Positions 1 to 6,940 of a DNA stretch of 12,785 nucleotides are shown piece by piece. Positions within the stretch are counted from its first letter, which is position 1, and every line of letters begins with the position of its first letter. Position numbers and translations under genes: made by a program. Origin of the DNA: Mailhella sp. (GTDB taxonomy: Bacteria; Desulfobacterota; Desulfovibrionia; Desulfovibrionales; Desulfovibrionaceae); assembly GCA_020024815.1 (NCBI GenBank), contig JAHHTE010000044.1:1-12785 (forward strand). Direction: 5' to 3'. Under the pieces are notes generated by a model, which saw only the letters and a program-made list of their open reading frames with translations, ran no database searches and had not been told where the DNA came from.

Positions 1-23
1 CCCCCGTTAGCTTACCACCCTGC

Positions 24-132
24 TCGGGTCTAAGGGGTGAAGCCCCTTATTAAACATGATACTATGTAACAGTAGAATAAAGAAGAAAATATTATATAAA
101 CAAGAAAAAAAATTAATTTTGAAACACACCCT
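24..132. repeat. Interspersed repeat, copy A (left edge)
   Basis: This ~109-bp block recurs in the same orientation at 3193-3300. My hand alignment gives about eight mismatches and one single-base gap, roughly 92% identity. It begins at TCGGGTCTAAGGGG, contains a TAAGGGG/CCCCTTA hairpin (31-49) and ends abruptly at ACACACCCT, after which the two loci diverge. It has no coding potential. The sequence at 1-23 differs from the corresponding stretch of the other copy and may be one arm of a hairpin whose partner lies outside the window. No transposase or target duplication is visible, so I call it only an interspersed non-coding repeat. Confidence 0.85.
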
Positions 133-193
133 ACATAAAAAAGAAAAAATAATTAAATAGCTATATCTTTTCTTTTTGGTTAGAACAAGGTAT

Positions 194-220
194 TCTTATT
201 TTAACAATAAAAAGTATAAT
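194..220 (+). promoter_or_regulatory. Possible sigma70 promoter of the CoA-disulfide reductase gene
   Basis: A perfect TATAAT lies at 215-220, 17 bases before the ATG at 237. The -35 region is poor: TTCTTA at 194-199 with a 15-bp spacer is the best I can find. A strong ribosome site, TTGGAG, sits just upstream of the start. If this -10 is used the leader is very short. The -10 is convincing alone; the pairing with a -35 is not. Confidence 0.35.
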
Positions 221-236
221 ATATATTGGAGTTATT

Positions 237-1964
237 ATGCATAAAAAAATTCTTATAATTGGAGCGGTTGCACTTGGTACAAAAGTAGCAACACGTTGCA
301 AACGATTAAATCCCAATACAGAAATTACCATGATAGATCAAGGAAGTTTTATTTCCTATGGTGGTTGTGGAATGCCCTATTATTTATCTTCTGAAGTTGA
401 ACACATTGATGAATTACAAAAAACAAGTGCAAATGTTTTGCGTAACCCTCAATTTTTTACTGAAGCAAAAGAAATTGATCATGTAAAAATTAGAACAAAA
501 GCTCTTGAAATTAACCGTCAAGAAAAATATGTATTAGTAGAAAATCTTGACACAAAACAACAAGAAAAAATCTATTATGATGAATTAGTGCTTGGTATGG
601 GTAGCACGCCAATTTTACCAAAAGTAAAAGGACTAGAGCTTAAAAATATTACTACCATAGCAGGTCTTGAAGATGCACAAGCTATTCGTCAGCATTGTGA
701 AAAAGGCATGAATGATATTGTTATTATTGGAGCTGGTTTTTCTGCTATTGAAATTGCAGTTGGCTTATCAGATATGTGGGGTATAAATTGCACTCTTATT
801 AAGCGTTCTCCTCGTATGCTCCCAAGCCTTGTTTCTCCTACTATTTCTGATATGATAAAAAATGATTTATCTCAAGCAAATATCAATATTATTTCTGAAG
901 AAGAAATTCTTGAATTTGTTGGAAATGAAAATGGAGCTGTTTGCGAAGTTGTAACATCAAATCACAGAATTAAAGCAGATCATGTTATTTTGGCTATGGG
1001 TATAAGACCTAATATGGAATTAGCAGAAAAAGCAGGACTTGCTTGCCACGCTAAATATGGTGTGCTTGTAAATGAATATTTACAAACATCAGATCCTAAT
1101 ATTTATGCAGGCGGTGATTTAATTGCACTTAAAAACCTTATTAGTAACCAAGAAATGAACCTCCCAATGGGGTCTATGGCAAATAGACAAGGACGCATTA
1201 TTGGAACAAATGTTGCTGGAGGCAATCCTATTATTGGTATGGAAACTTTTCCTGGAGCTGTTGGCACATGGATCATGAAACTTAATAATGGAACAGTTTC
1301 TGGTACAGGTCTCAACGAAGATCTAGCAAAAAAAGCTGGTTTTGATGCCATTTCCATCTCTATGGAACAACTTGATAGAGCACATTTTTATCCTGAAAAA
1401 TCTATGATGAGCTTAGAGGTTGTTGTAGATAAAAAAACACGCCGTATTTTAGGAATGCAAGGATATTGTGAAGATGGTACAGCACTAAAAGCTCGTATTG
1501 ATGCTATGGCTGTTATGCTTCAAATAGGCAAACCAACATTACATGATCTTTCAAATGCAGAAGTTTCTTATTCACCACCATTTGCATCTGCAATGGACGT
1601 TTTTAATGCTTGTGGAAATGTTGCAGATAATATTGTTACAGGTCTTGCAAAATTTATTACTCCACAAGAATTTGATGAACTTTTTGCCCAAAAAGAAACA
1701 AATAATTATGTTTTCCTTGATGCTAGACCAGGTCTTGACCCTAAAAAGTTAGAAGAAAAATATCCAAATTATTTTTATGCAACTTCACTAGAAACTTTTG
1801 AAAAAGACCTTGAAAAAGTTCCACTTAATAAAAACATCGCTATTATTTGTAATTCAGGCACAAGAGCCTATGAATGTCAATTAAAATTAAAAGCAAAAGG
1901 TATACAATCTGTAAACTCTGCTGGTGGTATGCAAGCAATGAAAAAACGAGGAAAAGAATATTAG
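237..1964 (+). CDS. CoA-disulfide reductase / persulfide reductase with C-terminal rhodanese domain
   Basis: This is a 575-residue FAD- and NAD(P)H-dependent pyridine nucleotide-disulfide oxidoreductase fused to a rhodanese domain. The N-terminal Rossmann fold (residues 4-20) is followed by the single redox cysteine Cys44 in SYGGCGMPYY, typical of the CoA-disulfide reductase/NADH oxidase group. The NAD(P)-binding fold is near 160-175 (IIGAGFSAIE), the AMGIRPN segment precedes the FAD-contacting YAGGD (Asp294), and a dimerisation domain follows. Residues ~475-575 are the rhodanese domain with an intact loop CNSGTRA (Cys538). Fusions of this layout reduce CoA disulfide, CoA persulfide or polysulfide in the cytoplasm, and their length matches. 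Whether this one favours disulfide or persulfide cannot be read from sequence. It has a good TTGGAG ribosome site and appears monocistronic, ending in a hairpin at 1983-2019. Confidence 0.88.
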   Translation: MHKKILIIGAVALGTKVATRCKRLNPNTEITMIDQGSFISYGGCGMPYYLSSEVEHIDELQKTSANVLRNPQFFTEAKEIDHVKIRTKALEINRQEKYVLVENLDTKQQEKIYYDELVLGMGSTPILPKVKGLELKNITTIAGLEDAQAIRQHCEKGMNDIVIIGAGFSAIEIAVGLSDMWGINCTLIKRSPRMLPSLVSPTISDMIKNDLSQANINIISEEEILEFVGNENGAVCEVVTSNHRIKADHVILAMGIRPNMELAEKAGLACHAKYGVLVNEYLQTSDPNIYAGGDLIALKNLISNQEMNLPMGSMANRQGRIIGTNVAGGNPIIGMETFPGAVGTWIMKLNNGTVSGTGLNEDLAKKAGFDAISISMEQLDRAHFYPEKSMMSLEVVVDKKTRRILGMQGYCEDGTALKARIDAMAVMLQIGKPTLHDLSNAEVSYSPPFASAMDVFNACGNVADNIVTGLAKFITPQEFDELFAQKETNNYVFLDARPGLDPKKLEEKYPNYFYATSLETFEKDLEKVPLNKNIAIICNSGTRAYECQLKLKAKGIQSVNSAGGMQAMKKRGKEY

Positions 1965-1982
1965 GCTATACCCTTAAATTAT

Positions 1983-2019
1983 TTTAAGAGGAGAGCTTTT
2001 AAAAAAGTTCCCTCTTAAA
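1983..2019 (+). terminator. Long hairpin terminator after the reductase gene
   Basis: TTTAAGAGG (1983-1991) pairs with CCTCTTAAA (2011-2019). After a bulged A at 1992, GAGCTTTT pairs with AAAAGTTC around an AA loop, giving about 17 pairs. The following tract CTCTTTTCTC is only moderately U-rich. It sits 19 bases past the stop codon. The inner motif resembles the hairpin starting at 12764 after the last gene. Confidence 0.6.
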
Positions 2020-2112
2020 CTCTTTTCTCATAAATTTTTAATCTACAATTTTCTTATATATAAAAAATATCGTATTTATTTTGTGAAAGAATAAACAAAA
2101 CATATAATAAAA

Positions 2113-2136
2113 AAAGACTATCACATGATAGTCTTT
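2113..2136 (-). terminator. Intrinsic terminator of the RRM protein gene
   Basis: AAAGACTATCA pairs perfectly with TGATAGTCTTT around a CA dinucleotide. Read on the minus strand it runs into seven T residues, the classic Rho-independent form. It lies 28 bases past the stop of the minus-strand RNA-binding protein gene and could also block read-through from the convergent reductase gene. Confidence 0.85.
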
Positions 2137-2163
2137 AAATTTTACTCAAATAACGCTTAAATT

Positions 2164-2421
2164 TTATGCTTTTGGAGCTCTTGGATTAGCCTCATTAACT
2201 TTTAATGTACGTCCACCATACACGGAATTATTAAGTTTTTCGATAGCAGATAATGCATCATTATCTTCCATCTCAACAAAACCAAAACCACGTGCACGAC
2301 CTGTTTCACGATCATTAATAAGTTTTACTGATTGAACTTTTCCAAATTCTTCAAAAAGAGCTTTTACTTGTTCTTCTGTTGTAGACCAAGGTAAATTGCC
2401 AACATAAATAGACTTTGCCAT
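2164..2421 (-). CDS. Small RRM-type RNA-binding protein
   Basis: This 85-residue protein consists almost entirely of one RNA recognition motif. RNP2 is IYVGNL (residues 5-10) and RNP1 is RGFGFVEM in the middle of the domain; the aromatic residues that stack on RNA are present in both. A short tail, EANPRAPKA, follows. Stand-alone RRM proteins of this size occur in cyanobacteria and many proteobacteria, often induced by cold or stress; the RNA targets are unknown. I chose the ATG at 2421 because GAGG lies 8 bases upstream and MAKSIYVGNLPW is the usual family start. The longer reading from 2484 adds 21 residues that do not look like part of the family. It is convergent with the reductase gene and has its own terminator. 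Confidence 0.9.
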   Translation of the reverse strand: MAKSIYVGNLPWSTTEEQVKALFEEFGKVQSVKLINDRETGRARGFGFVEMEDNDALSAIEKLNNSVYGGRTLKVNEANPRAPKA

Positions 2422-2449
2422 TAAAAAATCCTCACTAATTCTAAGAAGC

Positions 2450-2503
2450 ATAGCACTTGTAATGCTATATGTTATATTTGGCACAAATAAAATTTTTAGT
2501 CAA
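2450..2503 (-). promoter_or_regulatory. Possible promoter and leader hairpin of the RRM gene
   Basis: On the minus strand TTGACT (2498-2503) is a fair -35. The best -10 candidates are AAATAT at an 18-bp spacing (poor match) or TATAAC (2471-2476) at 21 bp (good match, spacing too long). Downstream, in the presumed leader, ATAGCA and TGCTAT (2450-2468) pair as a 6-bp hairpin 29 bases before the start codon. The promoter assignment is uncertain. The hairpin is clear but has no known role. Confidence 0.3.
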
Positions 2504-2778
2504 GAGATTTTATGAAATTTTAGAGAAAGTTTATTAAAAATATTTTTAATATATATTCTTCCTACATTTTTTTATATCTAACATTTTAACAACATAGATA
2601 TTCTTATAGTTTCTTCTATTTTATTTTACATAATGTATACATTATACATTATACACACTACCTAAAGATTATACTCCATACTAACTTATGGCACACTTTT
2701 ATCATATTCTTTAACTTCATTTATGTAAAAAATTTTGAGAAAAGAGCTTAAGAAAAAAACTTTTATTAATGCCTAATT
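2504..2778. other. Gene-free A+T-rich stretch
   Basis: No ORF with a ribosome site and no recognisable RNA gene. The sequence is very A+T-rich. The only structure I can point to is a perfect 16-bp palindrome at 2630-2645, followed by two tandem units of TACATTA (2638-2651). Confidence 0.6.
2630..2645. repeat. Perfect 16-bp palindrome
   Basis: ATAATGTATACATTAT is its own reverse complement, centred on GTATAC. It resembles a dimeric regulator operator in form, but there is no gene start within 200 bases on either side, and such palindromes arise easily in A+T-rich DNA. No function is assigned. Confidence 0.4.
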
Positions 2779-3043
2779 TAGGGGGCATGGGGGTACACTG
2801 TCTTGATCTGTAATTTATTTTATAAGCCTAATACGTTAAAGTAATTCTAAATAATTTGAAAACACACTAGTTACACAAAATTAACTTATGTAAACCGCTG
2901 TCGCTATCCGTAAAGCTCATTCTTCGCCAACGGCTACCGCTGCACCCCCGAGCAATGCCCCCCTTGTTTCACACTCTTTCAGCAAGTCGCTTTGCTCCTC
3001 GCTTACAGAGAGTGAAACGTATTAGGACAATGCCCTTATAAAA
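2779..3043. repeat. G+C-rich patch of inverted repeats (extragenic element)
   Basis: This patch contrasts sharply with the A+T-rich flanks, especially 2893-3030. It contains an inverted pair TTTTATAAG-CCTAATACGTT (2818-2837) and its reverse complement at 3016-3043, the latter interrupted by 8 extra bases (3027-3034). A second inverted pair is formed by AGGGGGCAT..GGGGGT (from 2780) and its near complement at 2944-2964. GTTTCACACTCT (2966-2977) pairs with AGAGAGTGAAAC (3007-3018) with one mismatch, and TATCCGT (2905-2911) pairs with ACGGCTA (2930-2936) with one mismatch. No frame gives a credible protein. It looks like a non-coding repeat element, possibly two partial copies in opposite orientation; the family is not one I recognise. 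Confidence 0.55.
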
Positions 3044-3146
3044 ATACTGTTTTATTTAATGAGTTATGGGAATAAAAGCGACATTCTTTGGAGCGGGCAA
3101 AGCTCGCGTAAAAGTATGGAGCGTAAAGGGGTTTGCGTTCGGGTTT

Positions 3147-3192
3147 CCAAAGGGGGAAAACACAAGGGGCTTGCCCCTCGTTTCCCCTTTGG
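3147..3192. repeat. G+C-rich long hairpin next to repeat copy B
   Basis: CCAAAGGGG and the following AAA pair with TTTCCCCTTTGG across one extra G. Inside, AGGGGC and GCCCCT pair around TT (3165-3178). It abuts repeat copy B, whose own TAAGGGG/CCCCTTA hairpin follows at 3200-3218. The nested G/C-rich structure fits an extragenic palindromic element better than a gene. Confidence 0.6.
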
Positions 3193-3300
3193 TCGGGTCT
3201 AAGGGGAGAAGCCCCTTATTAAACGTGGTATTATGTAATAGTAGAATAAAAAAGAAAATATTATATAAACAAGAAAAGAATTAATTTAGAAACACACCCT
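3193..3300. repeat. Interspersed repeat, copy B
   Basis: Direct-orientation copy of the block at 24-132, about 92% identical, ending at the same ACACACCCT. Differences include transitions in the segment just after TTAAAC and a one-base length change in the A-run. Together with copy A it flanks the reductase and RRM genes. A 72-codon ORF (3066-3284) crosses this copy and the neighbouring hairpin; I regard that ORF as spurious. Confidence 0.85.
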
Positions 3301-3312
3301 ATTTCACTAAAA

Positions 3313-3343
3313 AAAAGCTCTTTTTCACATAAAAAGAGCTTTT
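3313..3343 (-). terminator. Strong intrinsic terminator of the glnHP-mutL operon
   Basis: A perfect 13-bp stem, AAAAGCTCTTTTT with AAAAAGAGCTTTT, closes a CACAT loop. On the minus strand it runs into eight T residues. It lies about 30 bases past the mutL stop. On the plus strand only four T residues follow, so termination is mainly for the minus strand. Confidence 0.9.
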
Positions 3344-3374
3344 ACCTTCAAAAATTATTAACACCTAAAAAATA

Positions 3375-5417
3375 TTAGAATTTTCTTTTAAACATTTTTT
3401 CTAAATCTAATGCAGAAAAATGTAATACAGCAGGTCGCCCGTGTGGACAATTATCAGGTTCTTCAGTTGCTAACCATTGCACAATTAATTTAATTGCAGC
3501 AGCTCTATCAAGTGGAGTATTAGCTTTAATCGCTGATTTACAAGCATGTTGAACCCATAAACTATCCATATTATCAAGTCGTTCTGCTAAAATTTCCTTT
3601 AAAAAGCCTGTTGCAACAATTCTATCAAAAGAACTTGGAATAGCTTCAATGGATAAAATCATTCCTTGTTCTTTTTGTTCATAAGAAATTATAAAACCTA
3701 ATTCTTTTAATGTTTGGGAAACATCAAAAAATCGAGATTCTTCACTTTTGTGCAAAGGTAATTCAATGGGACATAAAAGCCCTTGTGTCTGAATAATACC
3801 TTTTTTCATTTCTTCGTATAAAATACGTTCATGTGCTGCATGCTGATCTAAAAGCATTAACGCATTATCATCTTTTTTTATAATAAGATATGTTTCTGCA
3901 ACTTGCCCTAAATACTCTAAGCCATAAGGTAAATTAAAACTCTCTGTATTTTCTTTTGGTGCAACATTTTTATTTTCAAAACTATTAGAAAAAACTGTTT
4001 CTTGTTTTTTTTCTGAAAAATCTTTTGAAAGAGGAACAATATTTTCCCCTTTTTCTTTTACGTGCCAAGAAATATTTTTTTCTTTTTCTGTGAAAATATC
4101 TGAAATTGGGTCAGCAACAGAAGAATGTACATAAGAAACTTCTTTATTAGAAACAAAAGAAGAAGTCTGTATATCTTTTTCTTGTTGCTCAATTATAGAA
4201 TTTTTTTGCAAAATATGTTCTTCAAAAGCAAGACTATCCACATTTTGTTGATTTTCTTTTGCAAAAGAAAGTCTTGTTTCTTTATCTGCATTACCCCAAA
4301 AGCCAAGAGGCTTTGGCTCGTTATTATTATTTATAATGTTTGTAGTTGGTTGATATAAATCACCTAATTGTGCTTGTTGTGTTATTTCTTCTTTTTGTAA
4401 ATCTTTAACACTAAAAAAATCTTCACAATCAGCTAAAGCATTATTTACAGCTTTAGTTATAACGCCAAAAAGTGCTTTTTCATCACGAAAACGCACTTCA
4501 CTTTTAGCAGGGTGAACATTTACATCAATTTCTCTTGGATCAATTTCTAAAAAAAGTAAACATTGAGGATAATCGCGTGTTGTTATTTTTCCTAAATATG
4601 CTTGTCGAACTGCCTTTAAAATAATTTTATCACTTACAGCTCGTCCATTTACATACAGTAACATACGATCAGCACGAGGTTGCACAGAACGAGGGTTAGA
4701 AATATACCCATGAATTTTTATTCCATAATTTTCATAATTCACAGGAACTAATTCTTCAATAATTGCTTGAGACCAAATTTTTGCAAGTTTTTGTTTTTTA
4801 TCTTCAAAATCAAAAAATTCTATAACTTGACGAGTACCAGCAAAAAGACGCATAGCAACATTATCAGCACCTAAAGCCAAACGAATAAATAATTCTGTTG
4901 CACGTTTTAATTCTGTTGCAGGATTTTTAAGAAATTTAAGACGAGCAGGAATATTAAAAAATAAATCACGAACTTCAATTAATGTTCCTTGTCTTAAACT
5001 TGCTGGAACATTTTCTGCAATATCACCAAAATTTACAGAAAGTTCGTGTGCTATATCATCATCTTTTGTTTTTGATATAATACGAAAACGAGAAACAGAG
5101 GCAATGCTTGGTAAAGCCTCACCTCTGAATCCGTATGAAAGAATATGGGATAAATCACTTACTGTTTGAAGTTTACTTGTAGCATGACGAGTTACAGCAA
5201 GTTCAAGTTCATCTTGTGGAATACCTATGCCATTATCTTGCACAGATATAAGACTTTGTCCTCCGTCTTCTATACGAACTTCAATGTCAGTAGCTTTTGC
5301 GTCAAGAGCATTTTCCACAAGTTCTTTAACAACACTTGCAGGACGTTCCACCACTTCGCCAGCAGCAATTTGATTACGAAGTTCTGAAGGTAGAAGATGG
5401 ATTTTTGCTCTTTCCAT
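3375..5417 (-). CDS. mutL: DNA mismatch repair protein MutL (endonuclease type)
   Basis: This 680-residue protein is MutL. The N-terminal GHKL ATPase holds QIAAGEVVERP, KELVENALDA (Glu32 and Asn36 match the catalytic Glu and Mg-binding Asn of E. coli MutL), DNGIGI and GFRGEAL. The transducer domain runs to about residue 335. A low-complexity linker (~335-495), rich in Lys, Glu, Asn and Ser, leads to the C-terminal dimerisation domain. That domain carries DQHAAHERILYE, matching the metal-binding DQHA(X)2E(X)4E signature (Asp524), then ACK, CPHGRP (Cys657) and a terminal FKR. MutL of this type nicks the strand itself and works with MutS without MutH. It follows the permease gene by only 9 bases and has a weak ribosome site, so it is probably translated from the same transcript. 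Confidence 0.96.
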   Translation of the reverse strand: MERAKIHLLPSELRNQIAAGEVVERPASVVKELVENALDAKATDIEVRIEDGGQSLISVQDNGIGIPQDELELAVTRHATSKLQTVSDLSHILSYGFRGEALPSIASVSRFRIISKTKDDDIAHELSVNFGDIAENVPASLRQGTLIEVRDLFFNIPARLKFLKNPATELKRATELFIRLALGADNVAMRLFAGTRQVIEFFDFEDKKQKLAKIWSQAIIEELVPVNYENYGIKIHGYISNPRSVQPRADRMLLYVNGRAVSDKIILKAVRQAYLGKITTRDYPQCLLFLEIDPREIDVNVHPAKSEVRFRDEKALFGVITKAVNNALADCEDFFSVKDLQKEEITQQAQLGDLYQPTTNIINNNNEPKPLGFWGNADKETRLSFAKENQQNVDSLAFEEHILQKNSIIEQQEKDIQTSSFVSNKEVSYVHSSVADPISDIFTEKEKNISWHVKEKGENIVPLSKDFSEKKQETVFSNSFENKNVAPKENTESFNLPYGLEYLGQVAETYLIIKKDDNALMLLDQHAAHERILYEEMKKGIIQTQGLLCPIELPLHKSEESRFFDVSQTLKELGFIISYEQKEQGMILSIEAIPSSFDRIVATGFLKEILAERLDNMDSLWVQHACKSAIKANTPLDRAAAIKLIVQWLATEEPDNCPHGRPAVLHFSALDLEKMFKRKF

Positions 5418-5426
5418 AATAAATCT

Positions 5427-6107
5427 TTATAATTTTCTTTTTAGAACTTTTGCATTAAGTCTTCTTTCGATTACTCTTAAAATATAAGAAAGGCTAAGAG
5501 TTAAACACAAATATAAAATAGCAACAGCAAGCCAAATTTCAAAAGCTCTAAAGTTGATAGCAATAATTTCTTGACCACGTCTTGTAAGTTCTGCAACACC
5601 AATAACAACAAGTAATGAAGTATCTTTTAAAGAAATAATAAATTGGTTGCCAAGAGGTGGTATCATACGTCTAAAAGCTTGAGGCCAAATAACATAGAGC
5701 ATTGTTTGAAATTTATTTAATCCAGTAGAGCGAGCAGCTTCTTCTTGCCCATGATCAATAGAAATAATTGCTCCACGTACAATTTCTGAAATATAAGCCC
5801 CAGCATTAATACCAATAGCGACAATACCCGCTGTAATAGGAGGAATACGCATACCAAGTGCAAGAGGAAGACCAAAATACAAAAACATAACTTGCACAAT
5901 TAAAGGTGTTCCACGAATAGTTTCAATATAAGCTATTGCAATGTATTTTAAAAACTTATTGTGCCCACAGTTAATTAAACCTGTAATCACCCCAAGAACT
6001 AAACCAAGCAAAAGCCCAACAATAGTAATATAAATTGTTAAGTTAAGCCCTCCTACTAAAAGAGGAAAACTATCAATCATTACTTGTGGTTGAAAATCAA
6101 AAGCCAT
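5427..6107 (-). CDS. glnP: Polar amino-acid ABC transporter permease (GlnP/HisM family)
   Basis: A 226-residue inner-membrane permease of the His/Glu/Gln/Arg uptake family. Hydrophobic segments near residues 14-40, 55-75, 85-110 and 185-210 are consistent with about five membrane helices. The EAA loop that contacts the ATPase is clear in the middle of the protein (EEAARSTGLNKFQ, followed by WPQAFRRMIPPLGNQF). AAGG lies 6 bases upstream of the ATG. It follows the binding-protein gene by 55 bases containing a hairpin. One permease gene may form a homodimer, as for GlnP. No ATP-binding subunit gene is next to it; it must be supplied from elsewhere. The glutamine assignment leans on the neighbouring binding protein. 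Confidence 0.9.
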   Translation of the reverse strand: MAFDFQPQVMIDSFPLLVGGLNLTIYITIVGLLLGLVLGVITGLINCGHNKFLKYIAIAYIETIRGTPLIVQVMFLYFGLPLALGMRIPPITAGIVAIGINAGAYISEIVRGAIISIDHGQEEAARSTGLNKFQTMLYVIWPQAFRRMIPPLGNQFIISLKDTSLLVVIGVAELTRRGQEIIAINFRAFEIWLAVAILYLCLTLSLSYILRVIERRLNAKVLKRKL

Positions 6108-6125
6108 AATTACCTTTTAATAAAC

Positions 6126-6151
6126 CAAGTCTGTGCCAATTCACAGACTTG
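6126..6151 (-). promoter_or_regulatory. Intercistronic hairpin between binding protein and permease genes
   Basis: CAAGTCTGTG and CACAGACTTG form a perfect 10-bp stem with a 6-base loop. It sits in the 55-base gap between the glnH-like stop and the permease start. No proper T-run follows on the minus strand, so full termination is unlikely. Hairpins in this position commonly protect the upstream message and let the binding protein be made in excess over the permease, which is the likely role here (inference). Confidence 0.7.
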
Positions 6152-6162
6152 ATGAAAAAATT

Positions 6163-6909
6163 TTATTTAGAGCCAAACCACTTAGCGTGGATTTTATCGT
6201 ATGTTCCGTCTTTTTTCATTTCTTCTAATGCAGCATTAACAGGCTTTACAAGTTCACTGCCTTTAGGAAATGCAATACCATAAGATTGACCTTGATATAA
6301 AGGACCAACAACTACAACAGCACCATTTGAAGCTTTAGCTAAATCACGTAAAATGGTTTCATCAAAGAAAACACCATCAACACCTTTTGCCATAAGTTCA
6401 AAAAGTAAACCATCATTATTTGGAAAAAGTTTTACTTCTTTTGCTTTCGTAAAGGTTGTGCGAAGATATTCAGCAGAGGAGGTTGCAGTTTTGGTTGCAA
6501 TAACTTTACCTGCTAAATCATCAAGGCTTTTTATTTTGCTAGCATCTTCAGCACGCACAGCAACCATAAGTCCAGTATTATAATAAGGAGTTGAAAAGTC
6601 TACTACTGCTTCACGTTCTTTTGTAATAGTACAACCAGCAATTGCAGCATCTACGTTATTTGTTTGTAAAGCTGGAATAATACCATTAAAATCCATTGGT
6701 TGGAATTGATAATCTAAATTTGCACGTTTAGCAATTTCTTGCCATAATTCAATATCAAAACCTGTATAATTTCCACTTTCATCACGAAACTCAAAAGGCT
6801 TAAAGTTCGTATCGTGAGCTACAATAAGCTGTTTTGCTTGAGCTACACTTGTAATACCCAAACCGAGCATAAGAGCAAATACAGCAACAACTTTAGAAAG
6901 ACGTTTCAT
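6163..6909 (-). CDS. glnH: Periplasmic glutamine-type amino-acid binding protein
   Basis: A 248-residue periplasmic solute-binding protein of family 3. The signal peptide has Lys/Arg at residues 2-6, a hydrophobic core and an AQA site, giving cleavage after Ala25. The mature protein closely follows E. coli GlnH in order: VAHDTNFKPFEF (Asp33), GFDIELWQEIAKRANLDY, PMDFNGIIPALQTNNVD, AGCTITKERE with the ligand-binding Thr and Arg, the Lys of ATKTATSS, the Asp of FFDE, then YGIAFPKGSE and the terminal KWFG. One GlnH ligand residue, the Gly of SGTGS, appears to be Ser here. Glutamine is the best guess; another polar amino acid is possible. It is the first gene of the operon with permease and mutL, and has AGGAG 7 bases before the ATG. 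Confidence 0.92.
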   Translation of the reverse strand: MKRLSKVVAVFALMLGLGITSVAQAKQLIVAHDTNFKPFEFRDESGNYTGFDIELWQEIAKRANLDYQFQPMDFNGIIPALQTNNVDAAIAGCTITKEREAVVDFSTPYYNTGLMVAVRAEDASKIKSLDDLAGKVIATKTATSSAEYLRTTFTKAKEVKLFPNNDGLLFELMAKGVDGVFFDETILRDLAKASNGAVVVVGPLYQGQSYGIAFPKGSELVKPVNAALEEMKKDGTYDKIHAKWFGSK

Positions 6910-6940
6910 AATTAACTCCTCAAAACCTTAAATTTTTTTT

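Noticed and set aside
1103..1357. 84-codon minus-strand ORF inside the reductase gene
   Set aside because: Antisense shadow of a well-supported coding region, with no ribosome site or homology that I recognise.
2479..2495. TTGGCAC resembling a sigma54 -24 element
   Set aside because: The matching -12 GC element is missing at the required spacing.
2769..2813. 14-codon ORF beginning MPNLGGMGV
   Set aside because: Too short, no ribosome site, and it overlaps the inverted-repeat patch.
3066..3284. 72-codon ORF on the plus strand
   Set aside because: It runs through the G+C-rich hairpin and repeat copy B, has no ribosome site, and its composition reflects the repeat rather than a protein.
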